DNA of 64,000 bases from Granulicella pectinivorans (lineage in GTDB: Bacteria > Acidobacteriota > Terriglobia > Terriglobales > Acidobacteriaceae), in contig NZ_FOZL01000001.1 in the NCBI RefSeq assembly GCF_900114625.1, positions 1,364,001 to 1,428,000 of the forward strand, read 5' to 3'. A program made the position numbers and the translations under genes. Below the pieces are notes generated by a model. The model had not been told where the DNA came from. It ran no database searches and saw only the letters and a list, made by a program, of their open reading frames with translations. Position 1 is the first letter of the stretch, and the number at the start of each line of letters is the position of its first letter. Below, in pieces: positions 44,033 to 53,523 of the stretch.

Positions 44033-45838
44033 ATGGCGGACGACTTCGCACAAACCGTCAAGCAGCAGGCCGACATTGTGCGGATCATCGGCGACTACGT
44101 GAAGCTGAAGAAGTCCGGCGCGCAGAACTTCTCCGGTTTGTGTCCCTTCCATAAAGAGAAGAGCCCGAGCTTTTCGGTCAATGCGACGCACAACTACTTC
44201 TACTGCTTTGGTTGCCATGAGAAGGGCGATGTCTTCACGTTTGTGATGAAGATGGAGTCGATCAGCTTTCCGGAGTCGGTGCGGACGGTGGCCACGAAGT
44301 GCGGGATTCCGCTGCCGAAGCGGGAGTTCAACTCGCCGGAAGAGGCGCGCGAGGCGGGGATTCGGCGGCAGTTGATGGACCTGCACGAGGGCGCGACGCA
44401 GTACTTCGAGGGCATGCTGAAGAGTCCCGAGGCGGCGCGGGCGAGGGAGTATCTGACGGGGCGCGGGGTGACGCCGGAGACGATCAAGACGTTCCGCATC
44501 GGCTATGCGCCGGAGAGCTTCAACGACATGCGGGAGAGGCTGCAGCCGCACTTTTCGGAGGATGCGTTGCGGCAGTCCGGGTTGTTTTCGGCCAAGGAAG
44601 AGGCCGACGGGCGGCAGGGTCAGATGTACGCGAAGTTCCGGCGGCGCATCATGTTCCCGATCATGAACGAGGCAGGCAAGCCGATTGCGTTTACGGGCCG
44701 CGCGATCGAGGAGAACGACGAAAAAGGACGGCCTGTGGCGAAGTACTTCAACTCGCCGGAGACGCCGCTCTATACCAAGGGCCAGGTGCTGTTCAACCTG
44801 GATAAGGCGAAGTCGGCGATCAAGACGAACGACTTTGTGCTGCTGGTGGAAGGGCAGATGGATTGCATCTCCGTGTATATGGCCGGGGTGCATTCGGTGG
44901 TAGCGACATCCGGTACGGCCTTTACCGAGATGCAGGTCAGGCAGCTTGCGCGGTTCACGCATCGGGCAGTGCTGAACTTCGACCCCGACAACGCGGGGCG
45001 GGCGGCGGCGGAGAAGTCGATCGCGCTGCTGACGGAAGAGGACTTCGAGGTGAAGATCGTGACGCTGGAGGGTGGGCTCGATCCGGACCGCTATGTGAAG
45101 GAGCGTGGGATTCAGGCGTATCTGGCGGCGCTGCGTGGGGCGGTGCGGTATGCGGATTATCTGATCGAGCGGGCGCGTCAGGAGTTTCCGGCTCGGACGG
45201 CGGAGTCGAATGTGAAGGCGATGAACTATCTGCTGCCGCATATCCGCCGGATGCCCAATGCTTTGCAGCGAAACAGCTTTGCACTGGACGCGGCGCAGAA
45301 GCTGGGGATCGACTCGGGGATTCTGCTGCAGGAGGTGAAGCAGGCCGCTGCCGGCCGTGTGGCGAGTCTGCCTGCGCGAAGGGCGGAGCCGGTTTCGGAG
45401 ACGGAGGCGATTCTGCTGCGGGCGCTGGTTCTGCCGGATTCGGATCCGACCCGGGCTCTGGCGGCGGAGCGGCTTTCGAACAATCCGTCCTGGTACGAGG
45501 GGATGGCGGCGGCGAGTTTATTTGAGTCGCTGGCGAACGGGCCGGCGCCGGACAATCCGCTGGACGCTGCGGTGGATGCGGAGACGCGGCAGATTCTGGC
45601 GCGGGCGCTGGGGCGTGGATCGGGGGACGATGCTCCACCGAGTCTTGGGGGACGGGTGCAGACGCCGGTGGACCAGGTGCGGGAGGCGCTGGTGAACCTG
45701 GAGACGCGTGGGCTGCAACGGCGGCAGCGCGAACTGCGGACGATGCTCGCCGAGGCCGACCGCCGGGGCGATACGGAGATGTCCAACCGTCTGCAGGTTG
45801 AACTGGTGCAGATTATGCGGCGTATGCGGGAGCTTTAG
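44033..45838 (+). CDS. dnaG: DNA primase
   Basis: 601 residues. The N-terminal CHC2 zinc domain has ligands C37, H40, C58 and C61 (CPFHKEKSPSF...YFYCFGCHEKGD). The catalytic TOPRIM core follows with VLLVEGQMDCISVY (acidic Glu) and LNFDPDNAGRAAAEKS (DxD-like). The C-terminal helicase-binding domain is short. Primase makes RNA primers for replication. A small zinc-motif gene follows six bases after the stop, then rpoD, a variant of the classical dnaG-rpoD order. Confidence 0.97.
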   Translation: MADDFAQTVKQQADIVRIIGDYVKLKKSGAQNFSGLCPFHKEKSPSFSVNATHNYFYCFGCHEKGDVFTFVMKMESISFPESVRTVATKCGIPLPKREFNSPEEAREAGIRRQLMDLHEGATQYFEGMLKSPEAARAREYLTGRGVTPETIKTFRIGYAPESFNDMRERLQPHFSEDALRQSGLFSAKEEADGRQGQMYAKFRRRIMFPIMNEAGKPIAFTGRAIEENDEKGRPVAKYFNSPETPLYTKGQVLFNLDKAKSAIKTNDFVLLVEGQMDCISVYMAGVHSVVATSGTAFTEMQVRQLARFTHRAVLNFDPDNAGRAAAEKSIALLTEEDFEVKIVTLEGGLDPDRYVKERGIQAYLAALRGAVRYADYLIERARQEFPARTAESNVKAMNYLLPHIRRMPNALQRNSFALDAAQKLGIDSGILLQEVKQAAAGRVASLPARRAEPVSETEAILLRALVLPDSDPTRALAAERLSNNPSWYEGMAAASLFESLANGPAPDNPLDAAVDAETRQILARALGRGSGDDAPPSLGGRVQTPVDQVREALVNLETRGLQRRQRELRTMLAEADRRGDTEMSNRLQVELVQIMRRMREL

Positions 45839-45845
45839 GGAGTTT

Positions 45846-46091
45846 ATGCCACGACATCCGAGTACGACTCCGGGTTTCCGGAACAAGAATGGGCAAGAGG
45901 TGATTGCCAACACGGGATTTCCGTCCGACAGCTTTCCGGGGCAGACGATCTACCGGATGCGGTGCGTCCATTGCCACCATGAGTATGGGTCGAACGGCGT
46001 GGATATCCACTCTCGGCGCTGTCCGAGGCACCAGGACGGGGCCAAGGGGGAGACGCTGCGCGAGGCTCCACCGAGTCTTTTCCCGTCTTGA
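45846..46091 (+). CDS. Small conserved zinc-ribbon-like protein
   Basis: 81 residues from the ATG at 45846, seven bases after the dnaG stop with GGGAG upstream. The conserved centre IANTGFPSDSFPGQTIYRMRC is followed by VHCHHEYGSNGVDIHSRRCPRHQ (C-x2-C-H and R-C-P-x-H), which looks like a small metal-binding domain. I recall this pattern from bacterial hypothetical proteins but know no function. The coupling to dnaG suggests expression with the replication genes. Confidence 0.75.
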   Translation: MPRHPSTTPGFRNKNGQEVIANTGFPSDSFPGQTIYRMRCVHCHHEYGSNGVDIHSRRCPRHQDGAKGETLREAPPSLFPS

Positions 46092-46205
46092 AACAAAGCG
46101 GAAAATAATTGCTGACGACGCATTCCTGAAGGGAATCGACCAGCAGATCCTTAACTCGCCTCAACAGAGATCAGGCTCGCACAGGGCATCACCGTGGGAT
46201 TGCGA

Positions 46206-46250
46206 GTTTCGCCCTGAAAAGCGAAACGTCCCGGGTTGCCGCCCGGGACG
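46206..46250 (+). promoter_or_regulatory. Two adjacent hairpins in front of the micro-ORF
   Basis: GTTTCGC-CCTGAAAA-GCGAAAC (46206-46227) abuts CGTCCCGGG-TTGCCG-CCCGGGACG (46227-46250). Thirteen bases later begins a full-consensus ribosome-binding site. No T tract follows, so these are not terminators; they could mask or expose the ribosome site. Confidence 0.5.
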
Positions 46251-46276
46251 ATCTCTCTGTAGAGGAGGTGAGGCCC

Positions 46277-46387
46277 ATGCAACCTTTATTGGTTCGATGG
46301 GGTCGGTTTTCGATGCGGATACCCGGAGAAGTAATTCTCTTCCTGCTGTCGAAGATTGCTCTTCTCATTGCGTACTTCCAGCAATGA
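46277..46387 (+). CDS. Micro-ORF: 36-residue membrane peptide
   Basis: The ORF is preceded by AGGAGGTGA (46263-46271), a complete match to the anti-Shine-Dalgarno, five bases before the ATG; this is the strongest ribosome-binding site in the window. The peptide starts MQPLLVRWGRF, then has basic residues and a single hydrophobic helix (VILFLLSKIALLIAYF), ending FQQ. No family is recognised. It lies between the zinc-ribbon gene and rpoD, with two hairpins upstream. It could be a small membrane protein or a regulatory leader peptide. Confidence 0.55.
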   Translation: MQPLLVRWGRFSMRIPGEVILFLLSKIALLIAYFQQ

Positions 46388-46558
46388 GACCTTTCCAGCC
46401 ATTCCCTCCGCTGCCTGAAAGCCGGGGGAGTTTTCTACCTTTTTCCATCGAATGCCTGTCCCAAACGAATGTCAATGTTTTTTACGCATCGGCAAGCGTA
46501 CGTCCCAAAATGAGTCTTTTCCGCGATATCGGCGTCCAATAGTAGACGTGATACACTT

Positions 46559-48463
<1,905 letters not shown>

Positions 48464-48474
48464 GTTCAACATTG

Positions 48475-48512
48475 ACCATCGCCGCACTCATTCGAGTGCG
48501 GCGATGGTTTTT
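48475..48512 (+). terminator. Strong intrinsic terminator of rpoD
   Basis: A 15-bp perfect stem ACCATCGCCGCACTC/GAGTGCGGCGATGGT with an ATTC loop is followed by TTTTT. It begins 11 bases after the stop. Confidence 0.93.
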
Positions 48513-48570
48513 AAGGCATGGGAACTACGCCTCGCGGTCCTGCGTACTGCTTTCCGACGAGGTATCCGCT

Positions 48571-48927
48571 ATGCTCTATCCCGACAGCATCTATACCGCC
48601 CGCATGAACGACCAGCAGCGTGCCTGGTTTTACGCCGAGTACGAACGCGCCCGCAAGGACGAGATCGCCGGTGTGCTCTTTGCCATCTTCCTCGGGGGAT
48701 GGGGCATCCATCACTTCTACCTGGGCAATACCGGGCTCGGCATCCTCTATGTGCTGTTCTTCTGGACCGGGATCCCGCACATCCTTGGCTGGATCGAGTG
48801 CTTCTTCATGCCGGCACGGGTGCGCGCTTACAACGTCGCCGTAGCCTCACAGATCGCCAACGGCATTCTCTCGTATCCACCGCCGCCGGCCTACCGCCAG
48901 GCGACGGTGACCGGGGTTCCGGCGTAG
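48571..48927 (+). CDS. TM2-domain membrane protein
   Basis: 118 residues from the ATG at 48571 (GAGG seven bases upstream). The TM2 domain is clear: two helices around IAGVLFAIFLGGWGIHHFYL and GILYVLFFWTGIPHILGWIE with the loop GNTG, which is common in bacterial proteins of unknown role. The N-terminal 40 residues are charged. Its 3' end overlaps the convergent GH31 gene by 37 bases. Confidence 0.9.
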   Translation: MLYPDSIYTARMNDQQRAWFYAEYERARKDEIAGVLFAIFLGGWGIHHFYLGNTGLGILYVLFFWTGIPHILGWIECFFMPARVRAYNVAVASQIANGILSYPPPPAYRQATVTGVPA

Positions 48928-51314
48928 TCGAACTCGACCGCGCCGCCGTTCTGCGCGGTGATGGTCGCTCCTTCGAGCGTTACGCCGCGGGCGTTGGCGA
49001 ACTTCCACCGCAGGGTGATATGGGCCTTCTTTTCGCCTGAGATCGTCAGCTTGTTGCCGCTGTGGACCAGCGTGCGGCCTTCGAAGTCGGTCTCGGTGAC
49101 ATCCTCGGCGGAGCTGCCGACGATCTCGAAGATACGCCGATCATCGAGCGTCTTGATGGAGGTGTTGCCGCTTTCGCTCGAAGGGACAAGCGTCATCACA
49201 TCCTCGGGGATCTTCGGGATGACCGCGCCGGCACGAATCCAGACGGGGATCGTATCGAGCGGGGCCTGCTCCACGATGGTGGTGCCGCCGTTGGTGGCGA
49301 CACCGGTCCAGTACTGAATCCAGCGGATGGGAGCCTTTTCCGCGCCGGCATGCTCGGGGAGATAGACGACGCGCGATGTGCCCTCATCGATGACCGGAGC
49401 GACGAGCATGTCGGGGCCGAAGAGATATTCATCCTTGCGCGATTGCGCGTGGGCGTCGTTCTGGTTGTCGAGCACAAGCGCACGCATCAGCGGCATGCCT
49501 GTCTTCTGGGCCTCGAGGGCGGCTGCGTAGCGATAGGGGAACAGGCTCATATGCAGCACGGAGTACTTGCGGTAGTTGTCGAGCGCGCGTGTTCCTCCGG
49601 TCTTCTGATCGAAGTCCCATGGCGAGATGTTCGCCTCGGACATCACCTGCATCACGGGGGAGAAGGCGGAGTACTCGGTCCAACGCATCAACAGCGGAAC
49701 GTCGGGCGTGGAGGCTGTTTTTTCGTAGCCGCCGAGGTCGGTGGCCCAGAGCGGCATGCCGCTTAGACCCGCGCCAATGCCGGCTGTGACGACAGTGGGG
49801 AGGCCGTTGTCGGGGCTGAAGCTGGCTTCGTTGTCGCCACCCCACAACATGCCGATTCCGTTCGCTCCGGCGGTCACGCTGCGGGCGAAGAGGACGCCGT
49901 TGCCCTTCAGATCTTTCTGGATCAGCTCTTCCATTGCGTTGTTGTAGAGCACGGCGTAGCGGTTGCGCATGACGCGCTGGTCGCTGCCATCGGCGAAGGA
50001 GACGTCGCCGATGAAGTTGCCTTCGGCATCGTCATCCTTGAATCCATCGGCGCCGGCAGCGATCGCGAGACGCACCTGATCCTGCCACCAGCGCTTCGCG
50101 GCGGGCTTGGTGAAGTCGATGAGCGATCCCTCGCCCTTCCACCAGCGACCGACGTAGGGCTCGCCCTTCAGGTTCTTGACGAAGTAGCCATTGCCCGCGG
50201 CCTCGGCATAGTTGTCGGACATCGCGGCAATCTTGCCTTCAAAGCCGGCCTCGTGCGGCGGGTCGGACTTCGAGTTGATCCATGAGGTATGCCATAGCAC
50301 CATCTTGTAGCCCTGCTCGTGCAGATGCTTGATCATGCCGGGTGCGTCGTTGAACTGCTTCGGGTTGAACTTGTAGTTGTTGTAGGCGGAGGCCCAGGGC
50401 GAATCGATGAGGATGACGCTGGCGGGCAGACCGAGCGCGCGCATCTTGTCGACGTCTTCGAGTACCTGTGCGTCGTTCTGGTGGAAGTCGCGTCCCTTCC
50501 ATGGCGCGAAGGCCCAGTAGGGAGGCACGATGGCGCGTCCTGAGAGGGCCGTGAAGTTTGCAAGGATGGTCCTGAACTGCGGGCCCAAGAAGAGGACGAT
50601 GCGCAGGCGTCCCGCGGCCACGTCGACGATGGCGTCGTCCTTGCTGGTTGCGTTCATGTCGAAGGTGGCCTCGCCGGTCGTATCCACCCACAGGCCGTAA
50701 CCGGTGGTGCTCATGAAGAAGGGCATCGGCTTGTAGGTTGAGCTGCCCTTGGGGCCGCCGTTGTCCTGGGAGAGGTTCTTCACGATCTGGTGCGAGTGGT
50801 TCAGGACGTCGAAGTGCTCGCCGAGCCCATAGTAGTTGGCGGAGTCGCGCACGTAGAAGCGCCAGATGCCGACCTGCGAGGCGAGCGATCGAATCTCCAG
50901 GACGCCGGGGCTGAGTTCCTTGAAGTGGAGCTTGGTGGTGGGGACGGGTACGCCGTCGAAGTCGAAGTCGTGGATCAAAAGCTCGGAGGTCGCGTCGACG
51001 TTTGGGCTCGCCTGTTTGCCGGGAATCGTCACCGCTACGGCATCGGCATCGCGGCGGCGCAGACCTGCCACCGGCGCTTCGGCGACGCGGGTCATGGTGG
51101 CCGCGCCGGGTGTGGCCTGCACCTCGTCCGTCTGTTCGGGGGCCGCCTTGTCAGGCGTTTTGCTGCGCGCTGTCTTTGCGGGGGCTTTCTTTGTCTGCGC
51201 CGCTTTGGCGGGTACGGTCGTCGTCTGCGAGGCCTGCGACTGAGCCCAGGTGGAAGCGGGGGCAAGCAAAAGACCGGCCAGAACAAGCGAAGGGTGAATC
51301 TGTAACTTTTTCAC
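48891..51314 (-). CDS. GH31 alpha-glucosidase/xylosidase-like enzyme, secreted
   Basis: 807 residues from a GTG at 51314 (GGAG upstream, signal peptide following). An Ala/Lys/Thr-rich linker (about 30-75) precedes the GH31 N-terminal beta domain. The barrel has the nucleophile D428 in GADGFKDDDAEGN and acid/base D494 in WGGDNEAS. The first beta-strand text GLGEHFDVLNHSH and TGYGLWVDT are family marks. It releases alpha-linked glucose or xylose from oligosaccharides outside the cytoplasm. The Lys-Asp-Asp-Asp around the nucleophile is unlike the standard KTDFGE, so the sugar is uncertain. Confidence 0.87.
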   Translation of the reverse strand: MKKLQIHPSLVLAGLLLAPASTWAQSQASQTTTVPAKAAQTKKAPAKTARSKTPDKAAPEQTDEVQATPGAATMTRVAEAPVAGLRRRDADAVAVTIPGKQASPNVDATSELLIHDFDFDGVPVPTTKLHFKELSPGVLEIRSLASQVGIWRFYVRDSANYYGLGEHFDVLNHSHQIVKNLSQDNGGPKGSSTYKPMPFFMSTTGYGLWVDTTGEATFDMNATSKDDAIVDVAAGRLRIVLFLGPQFRTILANFTALSGRAIVPPYWAFAPWKGRDFHQNDAQVLEDVDKMRALGLPASVILIDSPWASAYNNYKFNPKQFNDAPGMIKHLHEQGYKMVLWHTSWINSKSDPPHEAGFEGKIAAMSDNYAEAAGNGYFVKNLKGEPYVGRWWKGEGSLIDFTKPAAKRWWQDQVRLAIAAGADGFKDDDAEGNFIGDVSFADGSDQRVMRNRYAVLYNNAMEELIQKDLKGNGVLFARSVTAGANGIGMLWGGDNEASFSPDNGLPTVVTAGIGAGLSGMPLWATDLGGYEKTASTPDVPLLMRWTEYSAFSPVMQVMSEANISPWDFDQKTGGTRALDNYRKYSVLHMSLFPYRYAAALEAQKTGMPLMRALVLDNQNDAHAQSRKDEYLFGPDMLVAPVIDEGTSRVVYLPEHAGAEKAPIRWIQYWTGVATNGGTTIVEQAPLDTIPVWIRAGAVIPKIPEDVMTLVPSSESGNTSIKTLDDRRIFEIVGSSAEDVTETDFEGRTLVHSGNKLTISGEKKAHITLRWKFANARGVTLEGATITAQNGGAVEFDYAGTPVTVAWR

Positions 51315-51429
51315 GTACACACTCCAGGCAGCGTCGAACGGCAGAGTCGGAAAACGAAAGAGGCTTGCGCGGTCAAAGACCACGCAAGCCAATTCTACTC
51401 AGCCGGGATTTCGATGGACCACCCAATCG

Positions 51430-51795
51430 CTAGTAGGGCCGTGGCGGAGGTGGTGCGCCGTATCCGAGCGCATGCCGGATGCCGACGTCATAGCCGCGCC
51501 GAAACCCCATGCGGTAGTCGCCGCGCACATTCTCCGGCACATGCGGACGGCGGAACTCATCGCGGTTATTCACATTCGGTCGCCGGTGGTTCTGGATATC
51601 GCGCTCCGCGCCCACGATGCCATCGCGAAAGCCCTGGCGCGCAATCTCACGCAGTTCACCCGGCGGTACATCCCATCCACCCTGTCCATAGCCCTCATGC
51701 GGCGGCGGGGGAGGCCCATACTGGGCCCTTGCAGCGCTCACGGATCCAAGCATCGCCAAAGCCAACATCGGTGCAGCCCAACGCATCGTTCTCAT
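51430..51795 (-). CDS. Secreted RGYD-motif protein, paralogue 1
   Basis: 121 residues from the ATG at 51795 (AAAGGA upstream). A signal peptide (APMLALAMLGSVSAARAQ) and a Pro/Gly/Tyr-rich linker are followed by a conserved module of about 65 residues: LREIARQGFRDGIVGAERD, NHRRPNVNNRDEFRRPHVP and GDYRMGFRRGYDVGIRHA. The same module occurs in the next gene. The arrangement of Arg, Asp and His suggests a charged helical fold, perhaps binding a polyanion; no family is recognised. Confidence 0.75.
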   Translation of the reverse strand: MRTMRWAAPMLALAMLGSVSAARAQYGPPPPPHEGYGQGGWDVPPGELREIARQGFRDGIVGAERDIQNHRRPNVNNRDEFRRPHVPENVRGDYRMGFRRGYDVGIRHALGYGAPPPPRPY

Positions 51796-51919
51796 CGCAC
51801 ACATCCTTTCGCCTTTGGGCATTGCCTGCGTCCGGAACTGTTTACCCGGCACAGCAAGAACGCCGTACAGGAGAGAAAACCCATACGGCGTCCAAGTGTT
51901 GCCATGAAGGATGTGGCTT

Positions 51920-52342
51920 TTAGTAAGGCCGGTTCGGCGGGCCGTATCCGTTGCCCGGACCACCCGCTGCACGCTGGACGGCCATGTCGTAGCCACGGCG
52001 GAATCCCATGCGGTAGTCGTCGCGGACGTTGCGCGGTACCTGCGGATGACGGAACTCGTCGCGGTTGTTTACATTCGGCCGGCGATGGTTCTCCATGTCC
52101 CGGCGCGCCCCCTGAATGCCGTCACGGAAGCCCTGCCGGGCAAACTCGCGCATCTCCTGGGGTGGTGCCTCCCAGCGATTGTCCCGGTCCTGCCCATACC
52201 CGGGCTGACCCTGCGGGGGATAACCCTGCTGTTGCTGCTGGGGGTACGGCTGCGGCTGCGGGTAGCCCTGGGCGAACGATAGTCCCGCCGTTCCAAGGAG
52301 AACCACTGCAAGTGCCGGTGCTGCGAATTTCAAGGTTTTCAT
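51920..52342 (-). CDS. Secreted RGYD-motif protein, paralogue 2
   Basis: 140 residues from the ATG at 52342 (AGGAGAACGTG upstream). Signal peptide (about 1-24), then a Gln/Pro/Tyr/Gly-rich segment longer than in paralogue 1, and the shared module: MREFARQGFRDGIQGARRD, NHRRPNVNNRDEFRHPQVP and DDYRMGFRRGYDMAVQRA. More than half of the module positions are identical to the first paralogue, so this is a tandem duplication. The two genes are transcribed in the same direction, this one first, 124 bases apart. Confidence 0.78.
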   Translation of the reverse strand: MKTLKFAAPALAVVLLGTAGLSFAQGYPQPQPYPQQQQQGYPPQGQPGYGQDRDNRWEAPPQEMREFARQGFRDGIQGARRDMENHRRPNVNNRDEFRHPQVPRNVRDDYRMGFRRGYDMAVQRAAGGPGNGYGPPNRPY

Positions 52343-52427
52343 CACGTTCTCCTGGGCATGCATAACGCATGCAAAATCAATCAGATGGATTCCACCCCGG
52401 GGCCGTTGTCCAGATGCTCAAAATAAG

Positions 52428-52463
52428 AAAACGCCGTCCGGGAGCAACCCCGGACGGCGTTTT
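52428..52463 (-). terminator. Strong intrinsic terminator
   Basis: A 15-bp stem AAAACGCCGTCCGGG/CCCGGACGGCGTTTT with loop AGCAAC lies 18 bases beyond the stop of the 310-residue gene and has T/A runs on both sides. Confidence 0.9.
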
Positions 52464-52481
52464 TGAGAGACGGCAACGCGA

Positions 52482-53414
52482 CTACATGTTGGTATGTCCG
52501 CCGCGCATGTCTTCGTTGAAGGTGGGTTTGATGAAGGCGAGTGCGTCGGCCATGTCGACCTCATACTGGGCGCGCGCTTCCATCAGCTTCTGGGTGGGTG
52601 TGACGAATCCGTCGTCGCCGGCCGGCGCGAGCAGACCATCGCTTACCAGCGTCGCAACGGAAGCCTTCAGGTCGCTGACGGTCGTATTGAGGTACTGGGC
52701 ATCGCGCGGATCGAGCACCCAGACCGGAGCGCCTTTGCCCAGCACGCCCGAGAGCCAGTAGACCTTCGCGGCCAGGAACTCACGACGCTGCGTCTCGCTG
52801 GTGTCGTTGAAGATGAACTTCGACTGCTTCATGCTGTAGTACCGCGTGGTGACGGGCACGGGCTGGCGGTTGCCGCTCTTGACGAGCTCAAGCTGTCCCT
52901 GGTCCATCGTCTTGCGCACGGCGTTGTAGATAAAGCCTTCGGCAAACGGCTGCTCCATCGCCGGAACGATGGTGGCGAAGGTGACGGTCATGGAAGCCGC
53001 AACCTTCGCGTGCAAAGGGCTGTCTTCGCCGTCTTCGAGCTTCACTTCACCATGCACGAGGAACGTATCCGCGCCCGAGCTCGAGGGATGGAAGGGCCAT
53101 CCGAACTTCGAGAAGCTGACCGGCAGGCCGCTCAAGGTCATATAGTCGTTCGGCCGTGGATTCTTCAGGCGCGTTGCGGTTTCGGCGAGGTAGGTCTTCA
53201 CCGCCTCCAGCAGATCCGTGCGGCCAAACTCAAACTTCTCGCTCAGCTCCAGGCCCTGCGTCTTCGACGCGTCGGCGGCCAATGCCAGCGTAAACTTCGT
53301 GGTTGCCTTGCCGGAGAAGTCGACACCGGGCTCGGTTGCCGTGACCTTCAAACCAGCCGCCGCGGCAGCCTGCTCAACCTGCGCCATCAAAACCGTCGTT
53401 GTACCCATGCTCAT
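52482..53414 (-). CDS. Conserved protein of unknown function
   Basis: 310 residues from the ATG at 53414; ATGs at 53426 and 53408 are alternatives. No signal peptide. The N-terminal third is Ala/Thr-rich with alternating strands, residues about 90-200 contain VSFSKFGWPFHPSSSGADTF and VHGEVKLEDGEDSPLHAKVAASMTVTF, and the C-terminal part is helical with DPRDAQYLNTTVSDLKASV and KLMEARAQYEVDMADALAF. It looks like a two-domain soluble protein, but I recognise no family. It diverges from the carboxylase gene. Confidence 0.75.
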   Translation of the reverse strand: MSMGTTTVLMAQVEQAAAAAGLKVTATEPGVDFSGKATTKFTLALAADASKTQGLELSEKFEFGRTDLLEAVKTYLAETATRLKNPRPNDYMTLSGLPVSFSKFGWPFHPSSSGADTFLVHGEVKLEDGEDSPLHAKVAASMTVTFATIVPAMEQPFAEGFIYNAVRKTMDQGQLELVKSGNRQPVPVTTRYYSMKQSKFIFNDTSETQRREFLAAKVYWLSGVLGKGAPVWVLDPRDAQYLNTTVSDLKASVATLVSDGLLAPAGDDGFVTPTQKLMEARAQYEVDMADALAFIKPTFNEDMRGGHTNM

Positions 53415-53523
53415 TCGGAAAACCATCCTTCGGACTGCAAAACTTTACGATCCCTCTATTTTACGCAGTCCGGAGCGTGTGCGCCTCGAAAGCCTTCGTC
53501 TCGCGCTGCTAAAATCACCCCCT

